Position numbers and translations under genes: made by a program | Part shown: positions 16,309-25,331 of the stretch, piece after piece | Position numbering within the stretch: position 1 is the stretch's first letter | Layout of the letters: each line of letters begins with the position of its first letter | Notes under the pieces: model-generated | Seen by the model: the letters and a program-made list of their open reading frames with translations, nothing else | Told to the model about the DNA's origin: nothing | Database searches by the model: none | NCBI GenBank assembly: GCA_046727855.1 | Contig: JBKPDL010000142.1 | Location: 1-48,585, forward strand | Direction of reading: 5' to 3' | Length of the DNA stretch: 48,585 nt | Source of the DNA: DASPWV01 sp046727855 | GTDB taxonomy: Bacteria; Acidobacteriota; Vicinamibacteria; Vicinamibacterales; UBA2999

Positions 16309-17502
16309 TCAGGTTTCAGTGACACTGACCTGCCGCACGTAATACCCGCTATCCAGCCTTCGCTGCGGCACGGATGCATCCGGCACTCGGAGGGCGATGT
16401 TGTAGAGGCCCGGCGCCGTGGGTTTCCAGCGATACTCCCAGAGCGACCACATTGTGTGCGTCTTGGGTGCCGGGCAAATGGCGAACGGTTTCCACTCGTC
16501 GTCTGCATTGAACCGGATCGCGAGTCGATCGACAGGCTTGGCGCCGCCCCACACGATTCCCACGATGCGGTACTCGAGGCCGCTGGGCACGCGCCGTTTC
16601 TCGACGCGCACCGGCGTCGCCGCGGTGTGGATGTCCGCGGGTGAGTAGTCACGCGCGAGCGCGTGCTGCGCCGTTTGATGTGTGCGGTTCGCGAACTCGA
16701 TCATCTGCGACGTCGCGAGCTCGTCGGGACCGACGATGCGAATCTCGTTGACCCACTTGATCCACGAACAGCCATACCAGCCTGGGATAACGAGCCGAAC
16801 CGGCGCGCCATGGTCTGGCGGGAGCGCCCGACCGTTCATCCGCGTCGCGAGAAACGCGTCCAGGTCCCTGATCGACGCAAGCGGAAACACCCAGCTCGCG
16901 CCTGGAACGGAGCGCCCTGACGGCGATGCTTCGTGATCGACACCGCCCACGAGCACCGCAGTCGCGCCCTTCGCGGGGCGAAGCCGCTCCACGATCTCCG
17001 CGAACGGCACGCCATCCCATTCGGCGACGCTCATCAACCCGAAATTGGACGGGTTCGCGTTGCCCGAACACTCGAAGAGGTGCGGTCCTCGTGGCCTGGC
17101 GCGCGCGGTCAAGTCGTCGAGCGTGAGCGTGCTCTCCCTCGCAACGAGGCCGGTGGCTTTGATGGTCCATCTGCCTGAGTGCGCTGCGGCGGCTGGCGGA
17201 ATCTCGGTGCGGATGTAGGCAAGGTCGTTCGATGTAATCAGGGCGCCAGGTTCGAGGAGCGACAAATCGGTGATGAGGCGCGCATCCAATCCCTGCGCGA
17301 ACTTGATGCCGAACGGCTGCGGTTGCGAGCGCTCGCGAAAGAGCGGCAGCGTGACAATCAGATCGCCGGCCGGTGCCACGCCGGCGCAGGGCAGGTCCGA
17401 GGCCATGCGTGCGAGTAGCGGACATGGATCGACGAGCGTTGCGCCGCCCGCCATCGCCAGTGCGCCTAGCACCTCGCGGCGCGAAATATGTCGAGCCCTC
17501 AT
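16309..17502 (-). CDS. Tat-exported sulfite-oxidase-family molybdopterin oxidoreductase
   Basis: A 397-aa protein with a twin-arginine signal (SRREVLGALAMAGGATL, residues 8-24), an oxidoreductase molybdopterin-binding domain (about 70-265) and a C-terminal Mo-co dimerisation immunoglobulin-like domain (about 290-390). The presumptive molybdenum-ligand Cys is in LFECSGNANPSNFG. GWYGCSWIKWVNEI is the family signature preceding the dimerisation domain. No haem or membrane anchor is encoded, and no YedZ-like partner is adjacent. The substrate is unknown. The start codon lies 17 bp from the start of the divergent VWFA gene, and TATACT ends 6 nt before ATG, so the mRNA is probably leaderless. Confidence 0.9.
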   Translation of the reverse strand: MRARHISRREVLGALAMAGGATLVDPCPLLARMASDLPCAGVAPAGDLIVTLPLFRERSQPQPFGIKFAQGLDARLITDLSLLEPGALITSNDLAYIRTEIPPAAAAHSGRWTIKATGLVARESTLTLDDLTARARPRGPHLFECSGNANPSNFGLMSVAEWDGVPFAEIVERLRPAKGATAVLVGGVDHEASPSGRSVPGASWVFPLASIRDLDAFLATRMNGRALPPDHGAPVRLVIPGWYGCSWIKWVNEIRIVGPDELATSQMIEFANRTHQTAQHALARDYSPADIHTAATPVRVEKRRVPSGLEYRIVGIVWGGAKPVDRLAIRFNADDEWKPFAICPAPKTHTMWSLWEYRWKPTAPGLYNIALRVPDASVPQRRLDSGYYVRQVSVTET

Positions 17503-17519
17503 CGCGGTAGTATAGCGTT
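17503..17519. promoter_or_regulatory. Overlapping divergent leaderless promoters
   Basis: The 17 bp between two divergent start codons hold a minus-strand -10 TATACT (17509-17514) ending 6 nt before ATG 17502. They also hold a plus-strand -10 TAGTAT (17508-17513) ending 6 nt before GTG 17520. The two hexamers overlap by 5 bp. There is no room for a Shine-Dalgarno sequence on either side. Confidence 0.6.
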
Positions 17520-18749
17520 GTGCGGTCAGCAGTTCTGGTCTCGGCGCTCTTCCTTCTGGCGCAACCCGATTTCCGTACCGGCGTCACGCTGGTCACGACG
17601 GACGTCATCCCGCGCGACGCGAACGGCCGCTTCGTCGCCGACCTGATCAAAGAGAATTTTACGGTGCTCGAAGACGGCACGCCGCAGACGATTGCGTCGT
17701 TCGCGCTGGTCCATGGGGGCCGTACGTTCAACGCGCTCACGCCGCCGCCAGCGCCTGCACCCGAAGGAATCGTACTTCCCCAAGGGCCGCGCCGTTCCGT
17801 GGCTGCCGACACAGCAGGACGCGTGGTGTTGATCTTTGTCGACGATCTCCATTTCGAACCCGAGTACACACCTCATGTGCGCCGGTTGATCGAAACGCTC
17901 GTGACCAACCTGCTGCACGACGGCGACATGGCTGCCATGGTGTCGAGTGGACCGTCGGCGATCGAGATCGGGCTCACCTACGATCGCAAGCTGATCGCCT
18001 CGGCTGCATCCAGAATCCGCGGTTCAGGGATCACCGCGAGCGAGCTGTTCCAGCTGCTCGAGAGCTCGCAAGGGCCGGGAGATCTCCGTCAGCGGGCGCA
18101 GGTGGCCTTCTTCACGGCCTATAACATCGTCAACGATCTCGAACGGGTCGCGAACAAACGCAAGGCCGTGATTTACATCAGCACAGGGTACGATTTCGAT
18201 CCGTTCGCTGAGTCGCGCCGCGGCCGGGATCGTATTCAGGGCGGCCGCTTTTCGGAGCCGACGCGATTCTTGTTGGACGAAGACAATCCGTACTTCAAGT
18301 TGCCAGCCGTCACCGCCGATATCGATCTGTATCAGTACATGCGGGAGCTCACGCTCTCGGCGAATCGCGCGAACGCGACGCTGTTCCCGGTCGATCCCCG
18401 CGGCCTGTCGGGCGTCGTCGATGCCGGCCAGTTCCTCGATCAGAGCGAATGGCGGACCTACATTCAGAAAACGCAAAGCACGCTGCGTTACCTGGCCGAG
18501 GAAACCGGCGGCTTTGCCGTGGTCAACGACAACGACTTCGCGTCCGCGTTCAAGCGCATCGACGCAGAAACCAGCGACTACTACGTCATCGGCTACTACT
18601 CGACGAATCCCGATCCCAAGAAACGCGTGCGCCAGGTGCAGGTGGAAGTCGATAGACCTAACGTGAACGTCTCGGCGCGCACCGCATATTCGCTCAGGAC
18701 ACCGGGAACACCGGTTCCCCCCCCTCAGCCGGCGACGAAGAAGAAGTAA
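17520..18749 (+). CDS. Secreted VWFA-related protein (acidobacterial type)
   Basis: A 409-aa protein with a short N-terminal hydrophobic leader (AVLVSALFLLAQ) and the fold of the VWFA-related acidobacterial domain family. It contains VTLVTTDVIPRDANGRFVADL, FTVLEDGTPQTIASF, VLIFVDDLHFEP in place of the MIDAS strand, and GFAVVNDNDFASAFKRIDAE followed by YYVIGYYSTN. The classical DxSxS MIDAS motif is not intact (DDLH), which is usual in this group. The C-terminus is Pro/Lys rich. This family is greatly expanded in acidobacteria and uncharacterised. A surface or periplasmic binding role is inferred. It starts with GTG and no Shine-Dalgarno sequence, consistent with the leaderless promoter upstream. 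Confidence 0.88.
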   Translation: MRSAVLVSALFLLAQPDFRTGVTLVTTDVIPRDANGRFVADLIKENFTVLEDGTPQTIASFALVHGGRTFNALTPPPAPAPEGIVLPQGPRRSVAADTAGRVVLIFVDDLHFEPEYTPHVRRLIETLVTNLLHDGDMAAMVSSGPSAIEIGLTYDRKLIASAASRIRGSGITASELFQLLESSQGPGDLRQRAQVAFFTAYNIVNDLERVANKRKAVIYISTGYDFDPFAESRRGRDRIQGGRFSEPTRFLLDEDNPYFKLPAVTADIDLYQYMRELTLSANRANATLFPVDPRGLSGVVDAGQFLDQSEWRTYIQKTQSTLRYLAEETGGFAVVNDNDFASAFKRIDAETSDYYVIGYYSTNPDPKKRVRQVQVEVDRPNVNVSARTAYSLRTPGTPVPPPQPATKKK

Positions 18750-18789
18750 GTTTGCCGGAAGGTGAGTGCACAGGTATGCGGTAGAGTAG

Positions 18790-18936
18790 CCGCGGACCTG
18801 CCTTCGACTCCGGTTGATTCGCGAGTCGCTCAAGCCAGGAAGGTCCGCGCCCCTAGGCGGCCCTGCTTTCGACTCCGGTTGATTCACCAGTCGCTCAGGC
18901 CAAGAAAGGTCCGCGGCCACGTACAAAGATCCGCGG
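18790..18936 (+). repeat. Two tandem copies of a 65-bp expanded REP element
   Basis: Two direct copies, period 65 bp, contain TTCGACTCCGGTTGATTC followed by AGTCGCTCAAGCCAGGAA-like sequence. They are bounded by GCGGACCT and AGGTCCGCG arms, so each is a GGACC-family palindrome with a long loop. A related CCTTCGACTC...GCTCGCTCAGG string is at 33787-33814. It lies between the convergent 3' ends of 17520-18749 and 18937-20961. Confidence 0.8.
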
Positions 18937-20961
18937 TTATGGGTGCATGAAACCCACCCACTCACTGACAATCCCCGCGTGCCGGCCTTTGCCATCGATG
19001 TACGTGCGCGCCAGCGCCGCAAACCGTTGTTTGGCCTCCGCAGTCGATCCAACCCCAACACCGCGCACGAAGCTCGCGAACAAGGCGTGCAGCATCGCGT
19101 ATTGCGCATCCATGTCGTCGGCGTTCGTCGCCAGACGTTTCTCGAGAAGCGGAATAGCGTCGAGTTCGCGGCCCTGCGCGATGTGAACCGACGCAAGGCC
19201 GCGGATGATGGCCGCATCGGGAAGGCCATCACGTACCAGGCTGTGCGCGATTTCGGCGGCGCGTGCCACGTCACCCAGGCGCAGATTCGCGTCCACCAGC
19301 AACGGTGCCACCAGCGGCGTGCGGATGCCGGCGTCAAGTGCGGCCTGCCACGCAGCAATCGCGTCGCGATCGTTTCCTTCGAGGGCGCGACACGCACCGA
19401 AATAGAGCTGGGCGACGGCGTTCGCGTCCGACTGAAGCACCTGCCGAAGCAGCGTCGCGGCCATGCGCGGGTCGCCGATACCGTAAAGGCCAATTGCGCG
19501 TAACGTCGTCCTCGCGCTCTGCTCGGCGGCACCAATCGCGTCCTCGCGCAGCAACTCGATGAACCGCGCCGCGCCTGCCGCATCGATGGCTGCTGCCAGG
19601 GCGGACGACATCAGCGCGGTTCGCAGCGGTGCTGTTACTTCGCGCAGAACGGTCCCGTCGAGGAGATACTCGCGCCGCATCGGTGGCGCGATGGGTGCAG
19701 TTCGGAGCAGCGTCGCCGGCGTGGCGACGACGTGAAACGTGGCGTAGGCGTTGGCGCCGAAGCCCGAGAGCTTGTCGGTGGCGCTCACCAGCAAGCGATA
19801 TTCACCACGCGGCAACGTTTTTAGCGGCGCCGCCATTGCCGCGAAGATCGGGTGGCCTTTCCTGATGTCGAAGTCCAGCGGGAGTGTCGACTCGTTGTAA
19901 TACTGAGGGTTGAGCAATCCGATCGACTGGTCGCCGGTAGTTGTGACCCGGAACAGCCGAAAGCCCACACCGATATCCGGCTTGCCGCCGTCGTTCGCGC
20001 GCGCGTTCAAGATCTGAAACACGACAGCCATGCGTTCGTCGTTGGTGAATTGTCCGTCGAGCGACGGCACGATTTCCATCGCCCCAATCGCGTAAGGATG
20101 CGACGACTGCTGTTCCGGGGGATACGCTGCGTCCCGCACTGACACAGCGTCGGCGACGATGATGCTGCTCAGCCCGAGTTCCGCTGAGGAGGCCGGCGGC
20201 AGGCTCAGCGACCGCTTCGCAACCTTCACTGCACCGGGCTGCCCCTTCGTTGGTGATGCTCCCCACGCAACGTACAAATCGTAGTCGCCAGGTCCGGCGG
20301 TGAACGATCGCTGCAGCATAGCGGCTGCGCCTGTCTGGCCCGTGCGAGGACGATCGAGTGTGAAGTCTTCGAACGGAAAGAGCGCATCGCGTGGCCGCGT
20401 CGTGCTGGTTCCCTCGAGCGCCGCTTTGCGTTCTCTTTCCGCCGCTTCCTTCCGCTCGCGCGCCCGCTCGCGTTCCATGTTGAGCAGCGCGAGATCGCCC
20501 GCTTGTTGTCCCGGCCCCCGCGTTGCGATCGCGCCTGGACCGAAGACCGGCATCTCGCCAAACGCGATGCCGCGTTGCTTGCGCGCGACCAGCGGATCGC
20601 TGCGCATGCCTTTGAGCCACTCCATCACGGCCGACCGTTCAGCGATCGCGGCCGATTGCGCATCACTGCGGGTCGCAAGGCGCACGTACAGCGATGATGC
20701 GTCCTGCTCCGAGAGTGGTTCGGAAGGCGTCACAGTGAACGCCACATAGTGCGCGCCATCCGACGTGCGCAACAGGTGCGTCTGCCATCGCACGGCGGGC
20801 GTCTCTGGCGCCGACACGGCGTTATCGACGGCAGTTACGAGGGCGTGCAACGTGTCGCGCTGTGGCTTTGTCAGTTTTGGTGGAGAAAGTTGCTCGCCGA
20901 GAGCAGGCGACGCGGACCACATCGCGACGACCAAGAGGAACATCGTGCGCAAGGTCGGCAT
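18937..20961 (-). CDS. Large secreted protein with coiled-coil and TPR-like C-terminus
   Basis: A 674-aa protein with a signal peptide (LRTMFLLVVAMWSASPALGEQ), a charged coiled-coil segment at about residues 165-200 (alternating Arg/Glu/Ala), a middle beta-rich region, and helical TPR-like repeats from about 480 to 660 (AQLYFGACRALEGNDRDAIAAWQAALD). I do not recognise an enzymatic domain. Similar proteins in acidobacteria often follow VWFA-related proteins, and here the two genes converge. The frame is open to 21075, but the extra 38 codons are translated from the AT-rich repeat at 20985-21068, so ATG 20961 is the credible start. Confidence 0.75.
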   Translation of the reverse strand: MPTLRTMFLLVVAMWSASPALGEQLSPPKLTKPQRDTLHALVTAVDNAVSAPETPAVRWQTHLLRTSDGAHYVAFTVTPSEPLSEQDASSLYVRLATRSDAQSAAIAERSAVMEWLKGMRSDPLVARKQRGIAFGEMPVFGPGAIATRGPGQQAGDLALLNMERERARERKEAAERERKAALEGTSTTRPRDALFPFEDFTLDRPRTGQTGAAAMLQRSFTAGPGDYDLYVAWGASPTKGQPGAVKVAKRSLSLPPASSAELGLSSIIVADAVSVRDAAYPPEQQSSHPYAIGAMEIVPSLDGQFTNDERMAVVFQILNARANDGGKPDIGVGFRLFRVTTTGDQSIGLLNPQYYNESTLPLDFDIRKGHPIFAAMAAPLKTLPRGEYRLLVSATDKLSGFGANAYATFHVVATPATLLRTAPIAPPMRREYLLDGTVLREVTAPLRTALMSSALAAAIDAAGAARFIELLREDAIGAAEQSARTTLRAIGLYGIGDPRMAATLLRQVLQSDANAVAQLYFGACRALEGNDRDAIAAWQAALDAGIRTPLVAPLLVDANLRLGDVARAAEIAHSLVRDGLPDAAIIRGLASVHIAQGRELDAIPLLEKRLATNADDMDAQYAMLHALFASFVRGVGVGSTAEAKQRFAALARTYIDGKGRHAGIVSEWVGFMHP

Positions 20962-20984
20962 AGCACAGGGTAGTATCCGCGAAT

Positions 20985-21068
20985 TTGGAGATCTCGCGAT
21001 GTGGAGATTTGGAGTCGATTTGGTGAATTTGTGATCTGGTGATCTCGGATTTCGAGATTGCCCGATTG
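20985..21068. repeat. AT-rich GGAGATTT/GGTGATCT repeat block
   Basis: Words TTTGGAGA, TGTGGAGA, TTTGGAGT, TTTGGTGA, TCTGGTGA, TCTCGGAT recur every 8-10 bp. It is the same family as 16173-16308, but here it lies between two divergent start codons rather than between gene ends. Translation of it gives the spurious N-terminal extension of the minus-strand gene. Confidence 0.75.
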
Positions 21069-21080
21069 AATTCACTTACG

Positions 21081-21109
21081 TTGCGCGGCCTGCGACTCTG
21101 CCGTACACT
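21081..21109 (+). promoter_or_regulatory. Putative promoter of the DUF5916 gene
   Basis: TTGCGC (21081-21086), a 17-bp spacer, TACACT (21104-21109). The 16 bp GACTCTGCCGTACACT match the TonB-receptor upstream region at 10815-10830 with one difference. Start of transcription is predicted about 65 bp before the gene. Confidence 0.45.
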
Positions 21110-21181
21110 GACTCGGCGCGACTAAAGCTGCTATGGCGCGGCGGCAGCTGCGCCACTACACTGTCGAAACACACCATCCTT

Positions 21182-23470
21182 ATGCGCAGATTCGCCCTGT
21201 TTGTATCTATTTGTCTCGCGATTGCCGCGCGCGACGTCTTTGCCGTTTCCGCCGCGACCGTGCCCATGCTTCCCGCCGGCAAACTCGCGCCCGAAGCGCC
21301 TGCGCCGACGATCGACGGACGCGTCGATGACGAGGTGTGGCAGACCGTTGCGCCGCACTCGACCTTCACGCAGCAGGACCCGCTCGAAGGAGAGCCGGCC
21401 ACAGAGAAAACCGAAGTGCGAATTCTCGTCGGCCACGGCAACGTGTACGTCGGTATCGTCTGCTACGACAGCGATCCCTCGAAGATCATCGTCTCGCAGT
21501 CGCGCCGGGATGCGACGTTGACCGATGTGGATTCGGTGATTCTCGTGTTCGACACGTTCAACGACAGCCAGAACGCATTCGTCTTCGGCACCAACCCGCT
21601 CGGCATCGAATACGACGGTCAAGTGTCAGGCGAGGGCCAGACCGGCGGCACCAACTTCGCGGGCGGTGGTCAGGGTGTGAGCGGTTCCCAGCGCGGCGGC
21701 ATTAGCGCCTTCAACCCGAACTGGGATGGTGATTGGAGCGTGCGCTCCTCAATCACGGAGCGTGGTTGGGAGGCCGAGCTCGCCATTCCGTTGAAGACGC
21801 TTCGCTACGGAACGGGTGAGGAGCGCACCTGGGGCTTCAACGTGATGCGGAACATCCGCCGCAAGAACGAGCAGGTTTATCTCGCGCCCATTCCTCGCGG
21901 CTTCGACATTTACCGCGTGTCGCTCGCCGCGAAGTTGACGAACCTCGATCTGCCGCCGCGTCGGGATCTCAAGTTGATTCCGTATGTGCTTGGATCGGCG
22001 AACAAGGACTACACGCTCGCGCCGGATCGCCAACTCGATCGTGATGCGGATGTTGGCGTCGACTTGAAGTGGGGCATCACCGCCAACATGACGCTCGACC
22101 TCACCGTCAATACCGATTTCGCGCAGGTAGAAGCGGATGAAGAGCAGGTGAACCTCACGCGTTTCGACCTGTTCTTTCCCGAGAAGCGCCCATTCTTTCT
22201 CGAGAACGCCTCGACGTTTCAGTTCGGGAGTCCGCAGCAGATCGATCTGTTTTTCTCGCGCCGCATCGGCCTCTCCGGCCTCGGGGCGTCGGGCGTACCG
22301 ATTCCGATCATTGCAGGCACGCGATTGAGCGGCAAAATGGGGGGCTGGCGCACCGGTTTTCTCGATATTCAAACCAACTCGGAGCACGACCCGAACGGTA
22401 ACTTGCTCGCCGCCGCCAACAATTTCGGCGTGGCGCGGGTACAGCGAGAAGTCGGGCGATCGAGCTTCGGCGGGATCTTCGTCAATCGGCAGGGCACCGG
22501 CTCGTACTCCGGCGACAACGACTGGAACCGCGCCTACGGTGTGGACGCGAATCTCGCGGTCACCGCAAATTCGCGAGTGTTCGCCTTTATCGCGGGCACG
22601 ACATCGCCGGAAAACGCCACGTTCGGCGGCACGGACACAGCGGGGCGCATCTTCTACGATTTTCGAAACAACCTCTGGCAACTCTCGGGCGGCTACTCGC
22701 AAGTGGGCTCGCGCTTCAACCCCGAGGTCGGTTTTCTTCCCCGCCGCGGCTACCGTCGTCCCGAGGTGCGCGCGTTTTTGACGTATCAGCCGAAGAAATG
22801 GCAATGGATTCGGCGCATCTCGCCGCACGCCAACTACGACGGCTTTTTCGATATCGGCAATGGAGACGTGCAATCGGGCCGCGCCCACCTGCACTTTTTC
22901 GAGATTCAGCCGGCCAACGGTGGACGTTTTGGCAACTTCGTGGACATCACCACTGACAATCCGCTCGTGCCGTTCGTGCCCTACAACACCGGCGGCAAGC
23001 GCGTGGTGATCCCGCCCGGCAAGTACACATGGAACCAGTTTGCCAGCGAGTACGTGGGCGATCCGAGCGCGGTGTTCTCGGCAACATTCCGGCACCGTAT
23101 CGGCGGCTACTACGACGGAGATTTCGACAGCGAAGAGTTGACGGCCAACGTACGTGTCGGTTCACGATTCATTGGCAACGTGGGATGGACACGGCAGCAT
23201 GCGGACTTGCCGGGCGGAACGTTCACGACACACCTCATCCCGTTGAAGGCGAGCTACGCGTTTACCACGCTCGCCAACGTGCAGGCGCTGCTGCAGTACA
23301 ACAGCCAGACGTCGCAGTTCTCGTCGAATATCCGTTTAGCGGTGCTGAATCGGAGCGGGACGGGGCTGTTCGTCGTTTATAACGATCGGCGAGATACGAC
23401 CGACTTCACGGCAATCGAAACGCTCGGGCGGTCGTTCATCGTGAAGTACACACGGTTGCTGGACTTCTAA
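21182..23470 (+). CDS. DUF5916 outer-membrane protein with N-terminal CBM9-like domain
   Basis: A 762-aa protein with a signal peptide (residues about 1-22) and an N-terminal carbohydrate-binding family 9-like domain (about 38-225; PTIDGRVDDEVWQ, VRILVGHGNVYVGIVCYD, GWEAELAIPLKTLRY). A DUF5916 region follows, predicted to be a beta-barrel (NTDFAQVEADEEQVNLTRF, FFPEKRPFFLENASTFQFG). The C-terminal residue is Phe after an alternating aromatic strand (KYTRLLDF), fitting an outer-membrane protein. CBM9-DUF5916 proteins are common in Bacteroidota and Acidobacteriota and are not functionally defined. The start ATG has only a weak Shine-Dalgarno sequence. Confidence 0.88.
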   Translation: MRRFALFVSICLAIAARDVFAVSAATVPMLPAGKLAPEAPAPTIDGRVDDEVWQTVAPHSTFTQQDPLEGEPATEKTEVRILVGHGNVYVGIVCYDSDPSKIIVSQSRRDATLTDVDSVILVFDTFNDSQNAFVFGTNPLGIEYDGQVSGEGQTGGTNFAGGGQGVSGSQRGGISAFNPNWDGDWSVRSSITERGWEAELAIPLKTLRYGTGEERTWGFNVMRNIRRKNEQVYLAPIPRGFDIYRVSLAAKLTNLDLPPRRDLKLIPYVLGSANKDYTLAPDRQLDRDADVGVDLKWGITANMTLDLTVNTDFAQVEADEEQVNLTRFDLFFPEKRPFFLENASTFQFGSPQQIDLFFSRRIGLSGLGASGVPIPIIAGTRLSGKMGGWRTGFLDIQTNSEHDPNGNLLAAANNFGVARVQREVGRSSFGGIFVNRQGTGSYSGDNDWNRAYGVDANLAVTANSRVFAFIAGTTSPENATFGGTDTAGRIFYDFRNNLWQLSGGYSQVGSRFNPEVGFLPRRGYRRPEVRAFLTYQPKKWQWIRRISPHANYDGFFDIGNGDVQSGRAHLHFFEIQPANGGRFGNFVDITTDNPLVPFVPYNTGGKRVVIPPGKYTWNQFASEYVGDPSAVFSATFRHRIGGYYDGDFDSEELTANVRVGSRFIGNVGWTRQHADLPGGTFTTHLIPLKASYAFTTLANVQALLQYNSQTSQFSSNIRLAVLNRSGTGLFVVYNDRRDTTDFTAIETLGRSFIVKYTRLLDF

Positions 23471-23480
23471 GGTGTTTTTT

Positions 23481-23560
23481 CATGTAGCGGCGGACCTTTA
23501 GGTCCGCCCTGATCCGCCGCCCCGCTGGCCGATCGCGGACCTGAAGGTCCGCGCTACATG
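23481..23560. repeat. Paired REP element (BIME-like) between convergent genes
   Basis: An 80-bp element with terminal inverted repeats CATGTAGC and GCTACATG. The left arm holds the palindrome GGCGGACCTTTAGGTCCGCC, the right arm GCGGACCTGAAGGTCCGC, and about 26 bp lie between them. Two hairpins can form separately or the whole can fold as one. It sits between the stop codons of the DUF5916 gene and rpoD. Confidence 0.9.
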
Positions 23561-23576
23561 TTGTTCGAGCGGTAAG

Positions 23577-25214
23577 CTACGCCGCCCGTCCCTTCGACTT
23601 TCTGATCTTCGCCACCGCGCCCGCTTCGATCTGCCGCACCCGCTCGCGTGTTAGCGACAGCCGGCGGCCGATCTCCTCGAGTGTGTACTCGCGATCGGTG
23701 CCGAGGCCATAACGCAACCGTAGGATCTCCTTCTCGCGATCGCTGAGCGGCTCCATCGCGCGCTCCACTTCTTCCGCGAGCTGTCCCTTTATTGCTTCTT
23801 CTTCGGGCGACTGCGCCTTGACGTCCTTCAGCAGGTCGCCAAGCTCGGTCTCCTCGCTTTCACCGACGGTGGCTTCGAGCGAAGCCGGCTGCCGCGCGGC
23901 CTCGAGCAGGAGCTCCACTTTGTTGACGGCCACACCCATGCGCTGGGCGAGCTCTTCGGGACGCGGCTCGCGGCCAAGCTGCGATCCGAGTGCGCGGCGC
24001 TCGCGCGTCAAACGATTGAGCGACTCCACCACGTGTACGGGGAGCCGGATGGTGCGGCCATAGTCGGCGACTGCGCGGGTAATCGCCTGACGGATCCACC
24101 ACGTGGCATACGTCGAGAACTTGAAGCCGCGGCGGAACTGGAAGCGATCCACCGCCTTCATCAGGCCGATGTTGCCTTCCTGAATGAGGTCCAGCATCGA
24201 CAAGCCGCGATTGACGTAGCGCTTGGCGATCGACACCACCAGCCGCAGGTTCGCTTCAAGCAGCTGGCGCTTCGCCTCCAGCGTGCGCTCTTCGTTTTCG
24301 CGCACCTGTTCGAAGCGCTTGTGGAAGGTCTTGCGCGACATTCCGGCCCGTGCCTCGAGCGCGTCAAGCGCCTGCTTGTGGTCGGGCGTGCGCGCGGCGT
24401 CACGGTCCAACGCGCGGAACAAATGATCGATCTGGGTGAGCTCGGCGACGACATCGTCGACCACGGACGGGCGAATCGGCAATTCGCCGAGCACGCGTCC
24501 GATTTCCTCTTCGATCGCCGCGATGTCGCGCGTGTACTGCGCGCGTGTGGCGGCGGTCGATCGCCGATCGCTGCAGCGCTCGCGCAGGTCCGCAATCTGC
24601 TTCTCGAGGCGGCGAATCTTGGCAAACGCCTTCATCACCGGTTCGAGCTTGTCGGGTTTGAGCTCGCCGCCATCGGGCAGGAGGATCAGCTCAGCCGCGG
24701 GCGCCTTGTTGACGCGCACCTCGTCGGCGAGGCTGATGAAAGTCCGCCGCGCGCCCGGAATTGTCCCCAGCGTCGCGAGCAGTGTCCCGCGCGCCTGCTC
24801 GATGCGCAAACCGATTTCCTGCTCATCTTTCGCCTTGAGCAGCTTGCGCTTGCCGATATGACGGAGATACACGCGAACCAGGTCGATGTCTTCAGACGCA
24901 ACGGACGTGTCCACCGGAAGATCGGTCGGTTCCTCTTCTTCCGCGAATTCGGCGACACCACGATGCGCTTCGACCGGCTGCTCCTCGAACGCTTCCGGCT
25001 CCTCTTCGTGGAGCAGCTGGTCGGCGGGGTGGACGAGGGGCATCTCGCTCGTGTCCGCCTGATCGACCGGAATCAGGCCGAAATCGTGGGCGCGGGCGCG
25101 CCAATCGAGAATGTGTTGATTACTTTCGGGTTTCTCCCAGTCGATGAGCGACGACGCCACGTTCGACTTGGTGCGCGGCCGCTTGGTCGCCTTGGGTTGT
25201 GCCTTCTTCGCCAT
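23577..25214 (-). CDS. rpoD: RNA polymerase primary sigma factor
   Basis: A 545-aa sigma-70 factor. Region 1.2 is at about 108-140 (DLVRVYLRHIGKRKLLKAKDE), with a non-conserved region between 1.2 and 2. Region 2 includes the core-binding RLVVSIAKRYVNRGLSMLDL and the -10-recognition stretch FSTYATWWIRQAITRAVAD. Region 3 and region 4 end with the helix-turn-helix TLEEIGRRLSLTRERVRQIE. The N-terminal 100 residues are an acidic, Glu-rich region 1.1 equivalent. It recognises housekeeping promoters, consistent with the TTGACN/TAnnnT boxes in this window. AGGAG lies 11 nt before ATG. A tRNA-Phe gene is just upstream on the same strand. Confidence 0.95.
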   Translation of the reverse strand: MAKKAQPKATKRPRTKSNVASSLIDWEKPESNQHILDWRARAHDFGLIPVDQADTSEMPLVHPADQLLHEEEPEAFEEQPVEAHRGVAEFAEEEEPTDLPVDTSVASEDIDLVRVYLRHIGKRKLLKAKDEQEIGLRIEQARGTLLATLGTIPGARRTFISLADEVRVNKAPAAELILLPDGGELKPDKLEPVMKAFAKIRRLEKQIADLRERCSDRRSTAATRAQYTRDIAAIEEEIGRVLGELPIRPSVVDDVVAELTQIDHLFRALDRDAARTPDHKQALDALEARAGMSRKTFHKRFEQVRENEERTLEAKRQLLEANLRLVVSIAKRYVNRGLSMLDLIQEGNIGLMKAVDRFQFRRGFKFSTYATWWIRQAITRAVADYGRTIRLPVHVVESLNRLTRERRALGSQLGREPRPEELAQRMGVAVNKVELLLEAARQPASLEATVGESEETELGDLLKDVKAQSPEEEAIKGQLAEEVERAMEPLSDREKEILRLRYGLGTDREYTLEEIGRRLSLTRERVRQIEAGAVAKIRKSKGRAA

Positions 25215-25331
25215 TGACGAGATGCTCCTGGCTCAATGTAGAAGCAAAAGTGATGCTGAGGTCCAATGTCTCCCCGGGGCTCCAGAAGACGGGCTGGCTT
25301 GCCGACCTTCGCCTGAATCCAGTGCGAACGC

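Noticed and set aside
20962..21075. 38-residue N-terminal extension of the large secreted protein
   Set aside because: Translated from the AT-rich repeat block; a normal signal peptide begins at 20961.
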